NCBI GenBank assembly: GCA_964346395.1
Contig: CAYFUT010000015.1
Coordinates: 1 to 42,157 of the forward strand
DNA: 42,157 bases
Reading direction: 5' to 3'
Origin: CAYFUT01 sp964346395
GTDB lineage: Bacteria; Bacillota; Halanaerobiia; Halobacteroidales; Halobacteroidaceae
The position numbers and the translations under genes are program-made. Under the pieces are notes generated by a model, which was not told the DNA's origin, ran no database searches, and worked only from the letters and a program-made list of their open reading frames with translations. Positions within the stretch are counted from its first letter, which is position 1; every line of letters starts with the position of its first letter. Below, one piece after another: positions 1 to 8,704 of this stretch.

Positions 1-82
1 CAATAAAGAAGTAACTCCCCGCAATGAATACCAATATGATATCCGGGTATTGCTTAGCTCAATCATGACTTCCTATAGATAA
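1..82 (+). CDS. 3' end of an unidentified gene
   Basis: An open frame enters from the left edge (first whole codon at 2) and stops with TAA at 80-82, giving 26 C-terminal residues that end RVLLSSIMTSYR. A terminator-like hairpin follows about 20 bp later, which supports a real gene end. Too little remains to name a family. Confidence 0.45.
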   Translation, partial: NKEVTPRNEYQYDIRVLLSSIMTSYR

Positions 83-101
83 CATTTAACTATTAGAAAA
101 A

Positions 102-132
102 CCGGGCTGCTGCCCCTCGGCAGTTGGTCCGG
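102..132 (+). terminator. terminator-like hairpin after the partial gene
   Basis: CCGG(102-105)...CCGG(129-132) encloses an inner CTGCC/GGCAG stem. The right arm contains CAGTTGGTCCGG, one base away from the AGTTGGCCCGG word found throughout the window. The T-tract is weak. The rest of 133-336 is AT-rich spacer in which I see nothing firm. Confidence 0.45.
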
Positions 133-336
133 CCTTAATAATTAAATAAATAATCTCTGATAATTAATTATTCCTTATAAAATTTAAATTTCCTCGCTAA
201 TTAATTATTTTTTTCTAATAAATTATTTTTTTACTTTGTATCTTAAAAAATACTTCAGCATGTTCTGTCTTTAAAAAATAAACTTAATATGATATCTTAA
301 CACTAGTCCAATCAAATATTGAGGGGGGAACTAAAT

Positions 337-708
337 ATGTTAAAATCAGGTCTTACTTATCAACAAAAAAATACAGTTGACGAGACAGAAACTGCCGATA
401 AAGTAAGTTCCGGCAGCCTACCAGTTTATGCTACCCCGAAGATGATTGCTTTTATAGAAGACACAGCTACGCAGGCAGTCCAGCCAGAATTAGAATCCGG
501 CCAGACAACAGTCGGGATTAAGGTTAATATTGATCACTTAAATCCGACACCGGTCGGGGAGACAGTCACCTGTACTGTCGAACTAACCAAAATAGACGGT
601 TCCCAATTATACTTTGACGTAATAGTAGAAGACGAAACAGATACCATCGGGCGGGGAGAGCATATCCGCTATATAGTTAACAAAGAAGAATTTATGGAAC
701 GGGTCTAA
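337..708 (+). CDS. FlK-like hotdog thioesterase
   Basis: A 123-residue single-domain hotdog protein resembling the fluoroacetyl-CoA thioesterase FlK family. Members hydrolyse short acyl-CoAs; the natural substrate here is unknown, and a fluoro-compound is not implied. The family's catalytic triad is visible as Thr33 (in VYATPKM), Glu41 (in AFIEDTA) and His67 (in NIDHLNPTPVG). I start at ATG 337 because GAGGGGGG at 321-328 lies at good spacing. An upstream in-frame TTG at 319 overlaps that ribosome site and is unlikely. It stands alone and converges on the glpA-like gene, sharing the hairpin at 718-757. Family assignment is firm; substrate is open. Confidence 0.85.
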   Translation: MLKSGLTYQQKNTVDETETADKVSSGSLPVYATPKMIAFIEDTATQAVQPELESGQTTVGIKVNIDHLNPTPVGETVTCTVELTKIDGSQLYFDVIVEDETDTIGRGEHIRYIVNKEEFMERV

Positions 709-717
709 AATCAAAAA

Positions 718-757
718 CCCGGGCCAACTACCGCGGAAAACTGGTAGTTGGCCCGGG
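718..757. terminator. bidirectional terminator made of an inverted AGTTGGCCC pair
   Basis: A perfect 15-bp stem (718-732 with 743-757) with a 10-nt loop lies between two convergent genes. On the minus strand it is followed by TTTTT, so it best terminates the glpA-like gene. Each arm carries AGTTGGCCCGGG, so it is also an inverted pair of the putative uptake word. Confidence 0.9.
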
Positions 758-785
758 AAAATATTACTTGCTCTGTCTATGTTGT

Positions 786-1510
786 TTATAGCTTTCGAAT
801 TTCCTGGATAGGAACCCTATCCGGCTGTTCCTCTGCCCCTTTCCCGCGGACAGTTACTTCTTCTACCTCCATATCATTTTCACGCGCAATTAATTTTTTT
901 ACTCTACTTTGACAAAAATTACCCTGGCAGTTGCCCATTCCAGCTCTACATCTCCTCTTAACTGCATCAGTAGACTTAACTTCAATCTTTCTATTGATTA
1001 TTTCATAAGGAGAAGTAATTCCTACACTTGCACAATAAAAAGCGGACTTTACATCATCATTGATATTCGGTTCCAGCTCCTTAACCTTCTCTTGAGAAAT
1101 CAGCTGAATATCCTCTTCATCATGTCCGACTTTCAGTGCATTTTCATAAAGTTCCTCTAACTTTTTCTCCCCTTGTTCATCAAAAGCAATTGTTAAGGCC
1201 CCCGTTCTTTTAAATCCAAAGTTTAATTCCTCTTCTAACTNNNNNNNNNNNNNNNNNNNNNNNNNNNNNNNNNNNNNNNNNNNNNNNNNNNNNNNNNNNN
1301 NNNNNNNNNNNNNNNNNNNNNNNNNNNNNNNNNNNNNNNNCCCTTTTTTCCTACATAGCCGCCGTGGACTATGCCGCTATTTGCCTTAGAAGCCCCTGCC
1401 GCTACATCAACATCTTTTTCCACTAAACTAATTTCCAGATCATATCTAGAAAGTTCCCGCGCAATTATGGAACCGACTACTCCCGCCCCTATAATACTAA
1501 CATCATACAT
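786..1510 (-). pseudogene. GlpA-like FAD oxidoreductase, gapped and internally deleted
   Basis: Resembles the GlpA-type glycerol-3-phosphate dehydrogenase/FAD oxidoreductase family that ends in a BFD-like [2Fe-2S] domain. The N-terminus has the FAD dinucleotide motif IGAGVVGSIIARELS and the family block ASKANSGIVHGGY. After the N run the frame resumes at LEEELNFGFKRTGAL (about 1238) and runs to TAA at 786-788. It passes directly from GITSPYE to INRKIEVKSTDAVKRR and the C-terminal CRAGMGNCQGNFC. In the family those two blocks are separated by roughly 250 residues, including the substrate domain and the CxC of the cluster site, so the copy as given cannot be functional. The N run also changes reading frame. 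Start ATG 1510 follows GGGAGG. It lies 31 bp downstream of the HD-GYP gene. Real deletion or assembly misjoin cannot be separated here. Confidence 0.75.
1241..1340. other. 100-N scaffold gap inside the glpA-like gene
   Basis: Exactly 100 N, a placeholder length. From the family, the missing stretch between YVGKK and LEEEL should be about 17-20 residues (50-60 bp). The flanks do not repeat each other, unlike the other two gaps. Confidence 0.9.
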
Positions 1511-1541
1511 TAATAATTCCTCCCACTTAAAAATTGAGTAG

Positions 1542-3707
1542 TTAAATATCTTTAACTTGCAAAAATGCTTCTACTACCTGCGGGGCAAATTGAGTCCCCT
1601 TATTTTCTTTGAGTTCTTGTACAGCCTCTGCTTCCGACAAGGCTGATCTATATGACCTAGTAGAAGTCATGGCATCCCAAGCATCAGCAACTCCCAGAAT
1701 CTGAGCTATTAAAGGAATTTCTTCTCCTTTGCGCCCCTCTGGATAACCGCTGCCGTCCCATCTTTCATGGTGGTGTAAGACATACTCTGCTATCTTTTGC
1801 AAAGATTTTGACTTCTGCAGAGCTTCATAGCCCCACTGGGGATGGTTTTTGATTATCTCATATTCCTCATCAGTAAGTTGGCCCGGTTTATTTAAAATTT
1901 CTAGCGGTACTAGTAATTTCCCAATATCATGCACCATTCCCGCCCAGTAAACAGAATTAATCTGCTCTTCTGCTAAGTTCATTTCTTGAGCAATCTCAAC
2001 CGCTAATTCCGCCACATTTTCGGAATGACCGCTTGTATATTTATCATATACTTCTAACAGCTTAACCATCGAACTGACTAATTCTTTAGTAAATTCACTT
2101 TGCAGTTTATTATACTCTCCTAATTTAAAAAAGGAGGTTGCTAAATTACGAAAAGCAGCTAACAGCCGTTTTGACTCTCTACTAAATGACTGGTCACTTT
2201 CAGCAGCTATATCAAGACTAATTCCTGCTTTTTTCTCGCCATTGATTATTAAATCAAAAGTAATTATCTCCTTAATAGGTTTCGCCGCTTCTACAAAATC
2301 TTTATCAATTACAGTCTTATCTTTTTCAGCCTTAATAACTTCAATCGCTTCTTCTTGATTATAAAAATGCTCTACCGGTATTCTTAGCTGCTGTAAATTA
2401 TCTAAGTTATAGCCAACACAATCTACAAAACTAACCTGCCCCTCTTCATAAAGATAAACACTTCCATAATCTGCCTTCGGTAAAATCATTACCGCCGTCT
2501 GCAGCAAATTCTGTAAAAACTTTTCTTCTCCCGCCTGGCCAGTAGTAACTAAATTAGAAATTAAGCCGATCATCTTATCAAACCGATCATTAAGGCTCTG
2601 CATTTTGCCCATTGCATCGGATAATTTTTCATTCATAGCTGTTACTTCTTCACTATAAGCCTCCAGTTGTTCATAACTAGCATTGACTTCATCAGCTAAA
2701 TTCAAAAAGTTTCTTTTAATTTTTTCTACTTCTTCTATACTCAGCTTATCTTCCTCTAAATTAACCTTTTCACCTATAGAAAATGAGTTCATTGCCTCAG
2801 AAATGCTAGCAATTGGTTCCGTTACTTTATAAGCCAATCCAAAAGCTAACAAAACAGCTATTAGAATCATGATTATAAAAAATAATTTCTCCCGATCAAT
2901 CCGGGCAAAAGCTTCTTCAGCCGGTAACTGCACTAAAACTCCCCAATCCTTCCTTTCAATTGGCATATAAGAAACTAACTGCTTAGTACCCTTAAAGGTA
3001 TATTCAGCTGTTCCCTGATTACCGTTAATTACTTCTTTTACCGGAGTTAAGTGCGAAACATCTTTCCTATTATCCACAAATTCATTACTGGGATGAGCAA
3101 TTATCTTCCCAGTTCTCTCTACTAAATAACTAGTTCCTCCTTTACCGGGCTTAGTATTGCCCACCAACCGACTTAAAAAAGTCAAATCTAAACTAGCTCC
3201 AATTACTCCTTTTACTTCTCCAGTTTCTTTAATTGGCAAGGCTAAAGTCACAACTGGGAATCCCTGACTGCGCGAAATAATAACATCTGAATAATATACC
3301 TTCCCCCTTACTGCCTGCTGGAAATATTCGCGATCAGACCTATCCCCTAACTGACCCGACGTCTTATAAATCTGATCTCCACTAGCCTCCATAATATAAA
3401 TTTGAGTTATCAGCGGATACTTGTCCACAACCCCCGTCAATAATTCATCAACCTGTTCAGTTGGTTCCATGGCCTTAATGAGAGAATGATTAGATAGTAT
3501 TTTCATTAGAGCCTCAGTATTATCAATATTAGCATTAACTTCATCCCGTAGTCCCCGGGCCAACTCCATATTATTCTGGGTAATATTTTCTTTGACATAA
3601 CTTAAATTATGATTAATCGAAATAAATCCAACTACCAGCACCGGGATTAAAACTATCAGCAGCAAAACAAAAATTAATTTAATATTAAAACTTTTTTTGC
3701 AACTCAT
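1542..3707 (-). CDS. membrane sensor: dCache, HAMP, HD-GYP phosphodiesterase
   Basis: A 721-residue sensor. A membrane segment at about 11-33 is followed by an extracytoplasmic dCache-like ligand domain (about 40-270), a second membrane segment (about 275-298), a HAMP/coiled-coil linker (300-385), a GAF-like region (385-530) and a C-terminal HD-GYP domain (about 545-721). HD-GYP hallmarks are His561, the HD pair His593-Asp594 in MVHDIGK, HHHER at 645-649 and GSGYP at 652-656, so it should hydrolyse c-di-GMP. ATG 3707 has a GAGGGG site upstream. The broken glpA-like gene follows 31 bp downstream. The signal sensed is unknown. Confidence 0.92.
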   Translation of the reverse strand: MSCKKSFNIKLIFVLLLIVLIPVLVVGFISINHNLSYVKENITQNNMELARGLRDEVNANIDNTEALMKILSNHSLIKAMEPTEQVDELLTGVVDKYPLITQIYIMEASGDQIYKTSGQLGDRSDREYFQQAVRGKVYYSDVIISRSQGFPVVTLALPIKETGEVKGVIGASLDLTFLSRLVGNTKPGKGGTSYLVERTGKIIAHPSNEFVDNRKDVSHLTPVKEVINGNQGTAEYTFKGTKQLVSYMPIERKDWGVLVQLPAEEAFARIDREKLFFIIMILIAVLLAFGLAYKVTEPIASISEAMNSFSIGEKVNLEEDKLSIEEVEKIKRNFLNLADEVNASYEQLEAYSEEVTAMNEKLSDAMGKMQSLNDRFDKMIGLISNLVTTGQAGEEKFLQNLLQTAVMILPKADYGSVYLYEEGQVSFVDCVGYNLDNLQQLRIPVEHFYNQEEAIEVIKAEKDKTVIDKDFVEAAKPIKEIITFDLIINGEKKAGISLDIAAESDQSFSRESKRLLAAFRNLATSFFKLGEYNKLQSEFTKELVSSMVKLLEVYDKYTSGHSENVAELAVEIAQEMNLAEEQINSVYWAGMVHDIGKLLVPLEILNKPGQLTDEEYEIIKNHPQWGYEALQKSKSLQKIAEYVLHHHERWDGSGYPEGRKGEEIPLIAQILGVADAWDAMTSTRSYRSALSEAEAVQELKENKGTQFAPQVVEAFLQVKDI

Positions 3708-3833
3708 GATTTCCCCTCACCATCTAATAGAAATAAGCTCTCTCACTTATCAGGTAAATATCTCTTAATATGATGTAATTTCGACATAAAAACAAATTTT
3801 CCTGGCTTAAAAATAATTAATCCTAATTAAATA

Positions 3834-3864
3834 TTTTAGCCCCCAATATAATTCCGGGCTAAAA
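3834..3864. other. hairpin in the 455-bp spacer between divergent genes
   Basis: TTTTAGCCC (3834-3842) pairs perfectly with GGGCTAAAA (3856-3864) across a 13-nt loop. It lies about 130-160 bp upstream of the HD-GYP start, in its leader orientation. It does not match the c-di-GMP riboswitch consensus. Apart from this and the promoter at 4053-4081, 3708-4162 looks like AT-rich spacer. Confidence 0.35.
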
Positions 3865-4052
3865 CAAACGACTAAATTAAAACAAACAGTTTCGGATTTA
3901 TAATTAGGAACTGATTCTTCTCTACTAGTACTCACTTTTCCTCCAGCAGATAACAATCTATCATTCACCCCTAGCTTATTTATTCCTTAAAAGTTAAAAA
4001 ATTCCTCGATAGTTAACTGAATTTTTTACTGCTTCAGTTATTTTCATTAAAT

Positions 4053-4081
4053 TTGACATCTAACAAGCAAGACTATATAAT
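4053..4081 (+). promoter_or_regulatory. perfect consensus sigma-A promoter
   Basis: TTGACA (4053-4058), a 17-bp spacer and TATAAT (4076-4081). Both hexamers match consensus exactly. Transcription should begin near 4088, giving a 5' leader of about 75 nt before the NifX-like gene at 4163. Confidence 0.88.
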
Positions 4082-4162
4082 TAACCCATAATGAACAAAT
4101 GTTTATAACTAGCTAAAAACGATTCTCTAAATAAACCAAAAACTAACCAAGGAGTGATAATG

Positions 4163-4573
4163 ATGAACTTTAGAATTGCCTGTGCTACTGATGACGGAAA
4201 ACATCTGATTGACAGACATTTCGGTGATGCTGAACAGTATTTAATTTACGATCTCACTAAACACGGGAAAATTACTCAGGTAGGAGCAATTGCTAATACT
4301 AGCGAAGAGGAAACTAAAGCAGATAACGAAACCCACGGCGATCCCGAAAAAGCCGCTAGTGTTAAGGAACTACTTCAGCAGGAAGGAGTTCAAGTTCTAT
4401 TATCGCAAGCTTTCGGCCCCAATATTGTTCGGATTAAGAAGCATTTTGTTCCGGTAGTAAGTAATACCGCTGCTATTCAAACTGCTTTAAAACAAGTTAG
4501 TAACACCTGGAAATTATTAACTAAGGAATGGAAGCGCCCAGAAGAACGTCAGCACATAGTATTAAATGACTAA
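4163..4573 (+). CDS. NifX/NifB-type dinitrogenase iron-molybdenum cofactor family protein
   Basis: A 136-residue single-domain protein of the PF02579 family (NifX, NafY, MTH1175-like), which binds iron-sulfur or FeMo-co type clusters. Seen: the N-terminal strand and DDGKHLIDRHFGDAEQYLIYDL typical of the fold, and the later VQVLLSQAFGPNIVRIKK. Many anaerobes carry stand-alone members with no nitrogenase, and no nif gene is visible here, so a nitrogen-fixation role should not be assumed. AAGGAG at 4149-4154 favours ATG 4163; an ATG at 4160 is also possible, whereas a GTG at 4154 falls within the ribosome site. It is driven by the perfect promoter at 4053-4081. Confidence 0.85.
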   Translation: MNFRIACATDDGKHLIDRHFGDAEQYLIYDLTKHGKITQVGAIANTSEEETKADNETHGDPEKAASVKELLQQEGVQVLLSQAFGPNIVRIKKHFVPVVSNTAAIQTALKQVSNTWKLLTKEWKRPEERQHIVLND

Positions 4574-4617
4574 GTGACATTAGGGGTAAGTGAACATCTA
4601 CAAAACAAAATTATAAA

Positions 4618-4647
4618 AGGCCAACTGACAGAATTTACCGTTGGCCT
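4618..4647. terminator. terminator between convergent genes
   Basis: AGGCCAAC (4618-4625) pairs with GTTGGCCT (4640-4647), overlapping the stop codon of the TolC-like gene. The stem is a shortened version of the GGCCAACT/AGTTGGCC hairpin used elsewhere in the window. Confidence 0.7.
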
Positions 4648-6046
4648 ACTTTCCCACTTTTAACTTTTTTAAATCAGAGACAATCAATTGTGCCGCTTCA
4701 TATTTTTCCAATAGAAGTTGGTGGCGGATTTCCTGCAGCTTAAGCTTAGCTGCCTTCCTATCTAGCTGTTGTTCCCGACAATCTTGAGGAGCTGACTGTC
4801 GGGAGATTTTAGTTAATTCTAAAGTTGCTTCTTCCAACCGCAGCTTCTGCTCTCTTATCTTAAGTTTTGTTACTCTAATAGCTTTTACCAGCGACTTTAG
4901 TTCTGTACTTAACTCCTGTAAATAAGAATCTATTTTCCGCTCAATCTCAGCCTGCTCTTCCTTCAATTCTTTCCGGGCCAGCTTTTCCTCCTGCCGAGTA
5001 AATAAATCACGGCTGAAATTAATCCCCACCTTCCAATCTTGATTATCGGTATCATATTCAGCCTCCATAGTAAGTTCCGGTTTTTCCTCTGCCTGCTGCT
5101 GCTTTAATTCTCGTTCTAACTGCCGGCGCTCCCACTGGAGAACTTCCAGTTTACTGCTGTTTGCTTTCGCCGCTTTTACTAACTGCTCAATATCGCTTAA
5201 GTCCGGCAGCCGGCTAGTTAATTTCTGCTCCCAGCGCAAAAGAAAATTTTCACCGGGCGGTACCTTTATTTTTTCCTTTTCTCCTACTGCTAATTCCCAC
5301 CGTAATTCACTTAATTGGGCCTCATAGTCATTCTTAACTTCCTTCACATCTTGAGCTGCTTCATTAACATCAATTTTAATCTCTACTAATTCCTCTTTAT
5401 CTGTTTCTCCAGTCTGATACTTTTCTTTAACCTGCTTTAATTCCTGCTGCGCTAACTCATGCTCCGCCCTTTTTAATTCCATTTCCTGGTTCAGTTCGAT
5501 TAATTCCAGATACGCCTCCAGCCAGTCTACTAGCTTGTCCCGCTTCAATTCTCTTAACTCTGCTTGCGCTATCTTTAGGTCTAACTCTGTTTCCTGATAG
5601 TCTTGCTTTGGTTTAGAAGCCGCAAACGGATAAAGGGGTTGTTCTGCTTCCAGGTTAAAATAAACTTCCGCCTGCTGCCAGCCCTTATTTCTGACCTCTT
5701 TCTCTTTGACATAAAGTTTCGGCTCCAGCGTCAATCCCGGCCAAAAAGTTCTTTCCCCAGCTAGGGAAACTAAATCTCTCCGCGCACTAATCCTTGTCCC
5801 TTCACTTACTAATCGGGGCCTAACTTCAGCTGCCCACTGCCAGTCTACTTCTGTTTTGATTTCCACTAACTCACGTTTTTCTTCTTCTATTTCCTTTCGC
5901 TGCTCAATCAGTTCTTGATTCTGCTCTAGCCCTTGCTTTACTGCCTGACTAAACGTTAGTGAGTGAGCCTTAGTTATCTGAAAATTTAAACTAAGAGCAG
6001 CAACTACTAAACTAATCACTATAATCGGAGTCTTAACTACCTGCAT
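4646..6046 (-). CDS. TolC-family outer-membrane channel protein
   Basis: A 466-residue protein with a signal peptide (about 1-27) and then the start of a TolC repeat (LTFSQAVKQGLEQNQELIEQRKEIEEEKREL). Long acidic/basic helices predicted as coiled coils occupy about 150-260 and 300-460, matching the paired helical hairpins of the alpha-barrel. The intervening part rich in aromatic and beta-type residues (about 65-150) fits the outer-membrane strands. TolC proteins form the exit duct of efflux and type I export, so this implies a two-membrane envelope. No transporter or adaptor gene adjoins it. ATG 6046 follows AAAGGAG. A small lipoprotein-like gene lies 65 bp upstream on the same strand, and the two may be co-transcribed. 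Confidence 0.8.
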   Translation of the reverse strand: MQVVKTPIIVISLVVAALSLNFQITKAHSLTFSQAVKQGLEQNQELIEQRKEIEEEKRELVEIKTEVDWQWAAEVRPRLVSEGTRISARRDLVSLAGERTFWPGLTLEPKLYVKEKEVRNKGWQQAEVYFNLEAEQPLYPFAASKPKQDYQETELDLKIAQAELRELKRDKLVDWLEAYLELIELNQEMELKRAEHELAQQELKQVKEKYQTGETDKEELVEIKIDVNEAAQDVKEVKNDYEAQLSELRWELAVGEKEKIKVPPGENFLLRWEQKLTSRLPDLSDIEQLVKAAKANSSKLEVLQWERRQLERELKQQQAEEKPELTMEAEYDTDNQDWKVGINFSRDLFTRQEEKLARKELKEEQAEIERKIDSYLQELSTELKSLVKAIRVTKLKIREQKLRLEEATLELTKISRQSAPQDCREQQLDRKAAKLKLQEIRHQLLLEKYEAAQLIVSDLKKLKVGK

Positions 6047-6111
6047 CTTCTCTAGCTCCTTTCTGCTGAATAATAGAGGTAATAATCAATCCTTTTCTTC
6101 CGGAAAATCAA

Positions 6112-6354
6112 CTACCAACCTAGCTCCTTACTTTCTTTATTAGCCAGCTGAGTATACTTTTTTTCTAATTTTTCAACCCACTGTTTATTATCCGGCTCCC
6201 CTAAATAAGGAGCAAATTTAGTACCTGTCTTATCCGTCCCTCGGCGGCGGACATAAAAACCATCCTGCTCCTGATTATAATAAACTTCCTGCTGCTGATT
6301 ATCCTTAGCCCCGCAGACTATAAACAATAAACTCACCATTACTAAACATAACAA
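6112..6354 (-). CDS. small putative lipoprotein
   Basis: An 80-residue ORF that begins with a hydrophobic stretch ending LLFIVCGAKDN, then a polar Gln/Tyr-rich part (QQQEVYYNQEQDGFYVRRRG). The Cys after the hydrophobic core suggests lipidation, but Val at -1 is not a standard lipobox. The start is uncertain: the TTG at 6354 lacks a clear ribosome site, an internal ATG lies at 6339, and the frame stays open upstream through a Lys-rich stretch that would make a better signal peptide n-region if a rare start were used. I do not recognise a family. Its place before the tolC-like gene suggests an envelope role. Confidence 0.55.
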   Translation of the reverse strand: MLCLVMVSLLFIVCGAKDNQQQEVYYNQEQDGFYVRRRGTDKTGTKFAPYLGEPDNKQWVEKLEKKYTQLANKESKELGW

Positions 6355-6517
6355 TAACTTGTTTTTCCAGCATTTCTTTATAATTTTTCGTTATCAATTT
6401 ACCGTTCATTTTTTTATCTCACTTAGAAACTAATTATTCCAGTTTTATAATAACAAAAAATGGTATGAAAGTAAATAAAATAAAAGAATTTACCGTTCAA
6501 ACTGCAAAAAATAAAAA

Positions 6518-6542
6518 GAGACCAACTATTTAAGTTGGTCTC
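6518..6542 (-). terminator. rho-independent terminator of htpG
   Basis: GAGACCAACT (6518-6527) and AGTTGGTCTC (6533-6542) form a perfect 10-bp stem with a 5-nt loop, followed on the minus strand by TTTTTATTTTTT. In the rest of 6355-6658 I see only AT-rich spacer and a short imperfect AACCG/CGGTT pair near 6566-6590. Confidence 0.9.
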
Positions 6543-6658
6543 GCTATATATGAAAAAACAACTTTAAACCGGTGACCGAAGGGAATCGGTTAATCTCTTT
6601 TCCCACCTTATTTTGTATGGGGAGGGGGTTATCTGAGATTCAAATTAACAGATTACCT

Positions 6659-8557
6659 CTATCCCGCTTCTACCATCAGTTCCGTAATCTTATCAGTTAA
6701 CTCTACCGGATCTTCAGGATCAAAGCCTTCTACCAAGGAAGCCAGATCATACAACACTTCACTATACTTGATTAAAGTTCCGGCATTTCCTTCCTGATCA
6801 TAAATCGCTTTTAACTTATTAAACAGCTCATGCTGGGGATTAATCTCTAAAATCCGTTCTGCCTGTTGGCCCATATCCTGATCCATCTGCTTTAATACCT
6901 TTTCCATAGACATACTCAAACCGGCATCGCCGCTAACTAAACAGACAGCACTCGATTTCAATCGATTACTGAGGCGGACATCATCAACTTTATCGCCTAA
7001 ATTAGCAGAAATTGCCTCCAATAGGTCTTCTACTTCCTCTTCCTCAACTTCTGTTTCCTCTCCTTCATCTTCTAAATCAAGATCGCCGCGGAGAACCGAT
7101 TTAAACTCATAATCTTCATACTCCCGCAGATTATTAACGACAAATTCATCAATCTCATCAAAGAAATACAGTACTTCCAGACCCTTTTCCTGCAGCAGTT
7201 CCATCTGCGGCAGCTTTTCCACTGTAGTTTCATTTTCTCCCGTTACATAATAAATTACATCCTGGTCTTCCGGCATCCGCTCTACATATTCCTCCAAAGT
7301 AGTCAGTTCACTATGGCTATAAGAAGACGGAAAGATAAGTAGATCTACTAAATTAGACTGTTCTTTGCTGTGGGTCATATTGATACCGCTCTTAATTAAC
7401 TGGCCAAACTCCCGCCAGAAATCTTTATATTTTTCCCGTTCTTCTGCCAGTAATTCTTCTAACCGGTTAAGAACTGTCTTCTTGAGATTTTTCTTAATTA
7501 TGCGCAACTGTTTATCATCCTGTAAAGTCTCCCGTGATAAATTCAAATTAAAGTCCGGCGAATCAACTAATCCGCGGACAAACCGCAGATAATCCGGCAG
7601 TAGGTCTTCACAATTTTCCATCACAAAGTTATTTTTAGAATATAATCTTAACCCTTGATCAAAATCCTCCGTATAGATATTAGACGGTGCCCGCTGAGGA
7701 ATGAACATTAGAGTAGAATACTTCACCATTCCTTCTACCTGCTTATGGATTACCTCCAGCGGTTCAGTCCAATCCTGGAAGACTTCCTGGTAAAACTCAT
7801 TATATTCTTCTTCTTCAATTTCTCGTTTATTCCGCGTCCAGAGAGGTTTCATGGTATTTAAGGTTCTTACTTCTTCAGTAGTTTCTCCCGCTTCATCTTC
7901 TTCATAAAATTTCATCTTAATTGGGTACTCTACATAATTAGAGTATCTTTTTACCAACCGCTGAATAGTCCGCCGGTCAGTTAAATCTATTTCTTCTTCC
8001 CCCGACGTAAAGTCATCTCGCAAATGAAGTTCAATTTTTGTACCGCGATCTTGCTTATCACATTCTTCTATAGTATAGGTTCCATCTCCTGTTGACTCCC
8101 ATCTAACCCCTGTTTCCTGTTTAGGAGCTCGAGTAGTCAAAGTGACCTTATCAGCTACCATAAACGAAGAATAAAACCCGACTCCAAACTGACCGATAAA
8201 ATCAACTGCATCTTCTTCCTCCTGCCCTTCCTGCAGCTTATTCAAAAACTCCTGAGATCCAGATTGGGCAATTGTTCCTATATTTTCTACAACTTCCTCA
8301 TAAGTCATCCCAATTCCATTATCTTCAATGGTAAATATATTGTTCTCTTCATCTAAATCAAGCCAAATTTCAAAATCAGAATCGCCCTCTAAAATATCTC
8401 GATCCGTCAGTGACTCAAACTTAACTTTATCAATTGCATCCGACGCATTAGCAATCAATTCTCGTAAGAAAATTTCCTGATTTGTATAAATCGAATTAAT
8501 CATTAAATCAAGCATCTTCTGCGTTTCTGTTTGAAAACTTTTTTCTTCAGCTGCCAT
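6659..8557 (-). CDS. htpG: HtpG, bacterial Hsp90 chaperone
   Basis: 632 residues, a normal length for bacterial Hsp90. The N-terminal GHKL ATPase motifs are present: LRELIANASDAIDKVKFESL, the DNGIGMT Mg/ATP loop and the GQFGVGFYSSFMVAD lid/glycine box. The middle domain carries the conserved LNLSRETLQ segment, and the C-terminal dimerisation domain follows a very acidic linker (EDEGEETEVEEEEVEDL, about 500-520) of the kind seen in salt-adapted proteins. ATG 8557 has GGAGG upstream. It is monocistronic: its own promoter at 8605-8633 and terminator at 6518-6542. I saw no CIRCE operator, so classical HrcA control is not evident. Confidence 0.97.
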   Translation of the reverse strand: MAAEEKSFQTETQKMLDLMINSIYTNQEIFLRELIANASDAIDKVKFESLTDRDILEGDSDFEIWLDLDEENNIFTIEDNGIGMTYEEVVENIGTIAQSGSQEFLNKLQEGQEEEDAVDFIGQFGVGFYSSFMVADKVTLTTRAPKQETGVRWESTGDGTYTIEECDKQDRGTKIELHLRDDFTSGEEEIDLTDRRTIQRLVKRYSNYVEYPIKMKFYEEDEAGETTEEVRTLNTMKPLWTRNKREIEEEEYNEFYQEVFQDWTEPLEVIHKQVEGMVKYSTLMFIPQRAPSNIYTEDFDQGLRLYSKNNFVMENCEDLLPDYLRFVRGLVDSPDFNLNLSRETLQDDKQLRIIKKNLKKTVLNRLEELLAEEREKYKDFWREFGQLIKSGINMTHSKEQSNLVDLLIFPSSYSHSELTTLEEYVERMPEDQDVIYYVTGENETTVEKLPQMELLQEKGLEVLYFFDEIDEFVVNNLREYEDYEFKSVLRGDLDLEDEGEETEVEEEEVEDLLEAISANLGDKVDDVRLSNRLKSSAVCLVSGDAGLSMSMEKVLKQMDQDMGQQAERILEINPQHELFNKLKAIYDQEGNAGTLIKYSEVLYDLASLVEGFDPEDPVELTDKITELMVEAG

Positions 8558-8604
8558 TTCTTTTTCCTCCTTATTATCAGTTTATTAACCCTTGTCCAGC
8601 ATAT

Positions 8605-8633
8605 ATTTTAGAGCATCTAGGATTTATTGTCAA
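8605..8633 (-). promoter_or_regulatory. sigma-A promoter of htpG
   Basis: On the minus strand: TTGACA (8633-8628), a 17-bp spacer and TAAAAT (8610-8605), ending about 48 bp before the htpG start. Confidence 0.8.
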
Positions 8634-8704
8634 ACAATTCCTATTAATAAGTTGACTTTTCAGTAATTATTTGCAATAATGATAATATAAAATTATTTCC
8701 CAAG

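Noticed and set aside
909..1160. Plus-strand 83-codon frame near the first gap
   Set aside because: The minus strand here encodes the conserved BFD-type Cys block of the glpA-like gene, which explains the open frame.
3708..3900. Possible c-di-GMP riboswitch before the HD-GYP gene
   Set aside because: The hairpin at 3834-3864 is real, but I could not find the GEMM consensus loops or the tetraloop receptor.
4163..4573. Evidence for nitrogen fixation
   Set aside because: A lone NifX/NifB-type protein is common in anaerobes without nitrogenase, and no nifHDK, nifE or nifN is present here.
7365..7592. Plus-strand open frame inside htpG
   Set aside because: It mirrors the antisense of a well-conserved gene and has no ribosome site or family resemblance. 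The same applies to plus-strand frames inside topA, carB, pyrD and pyrE.
8558..8704. CIRCE or other heat-shock operator for htpG
   Set aside because: No TTAGCACTC-N9-GAGTGCTAA or near match; only a sigma-A promoter is visible.
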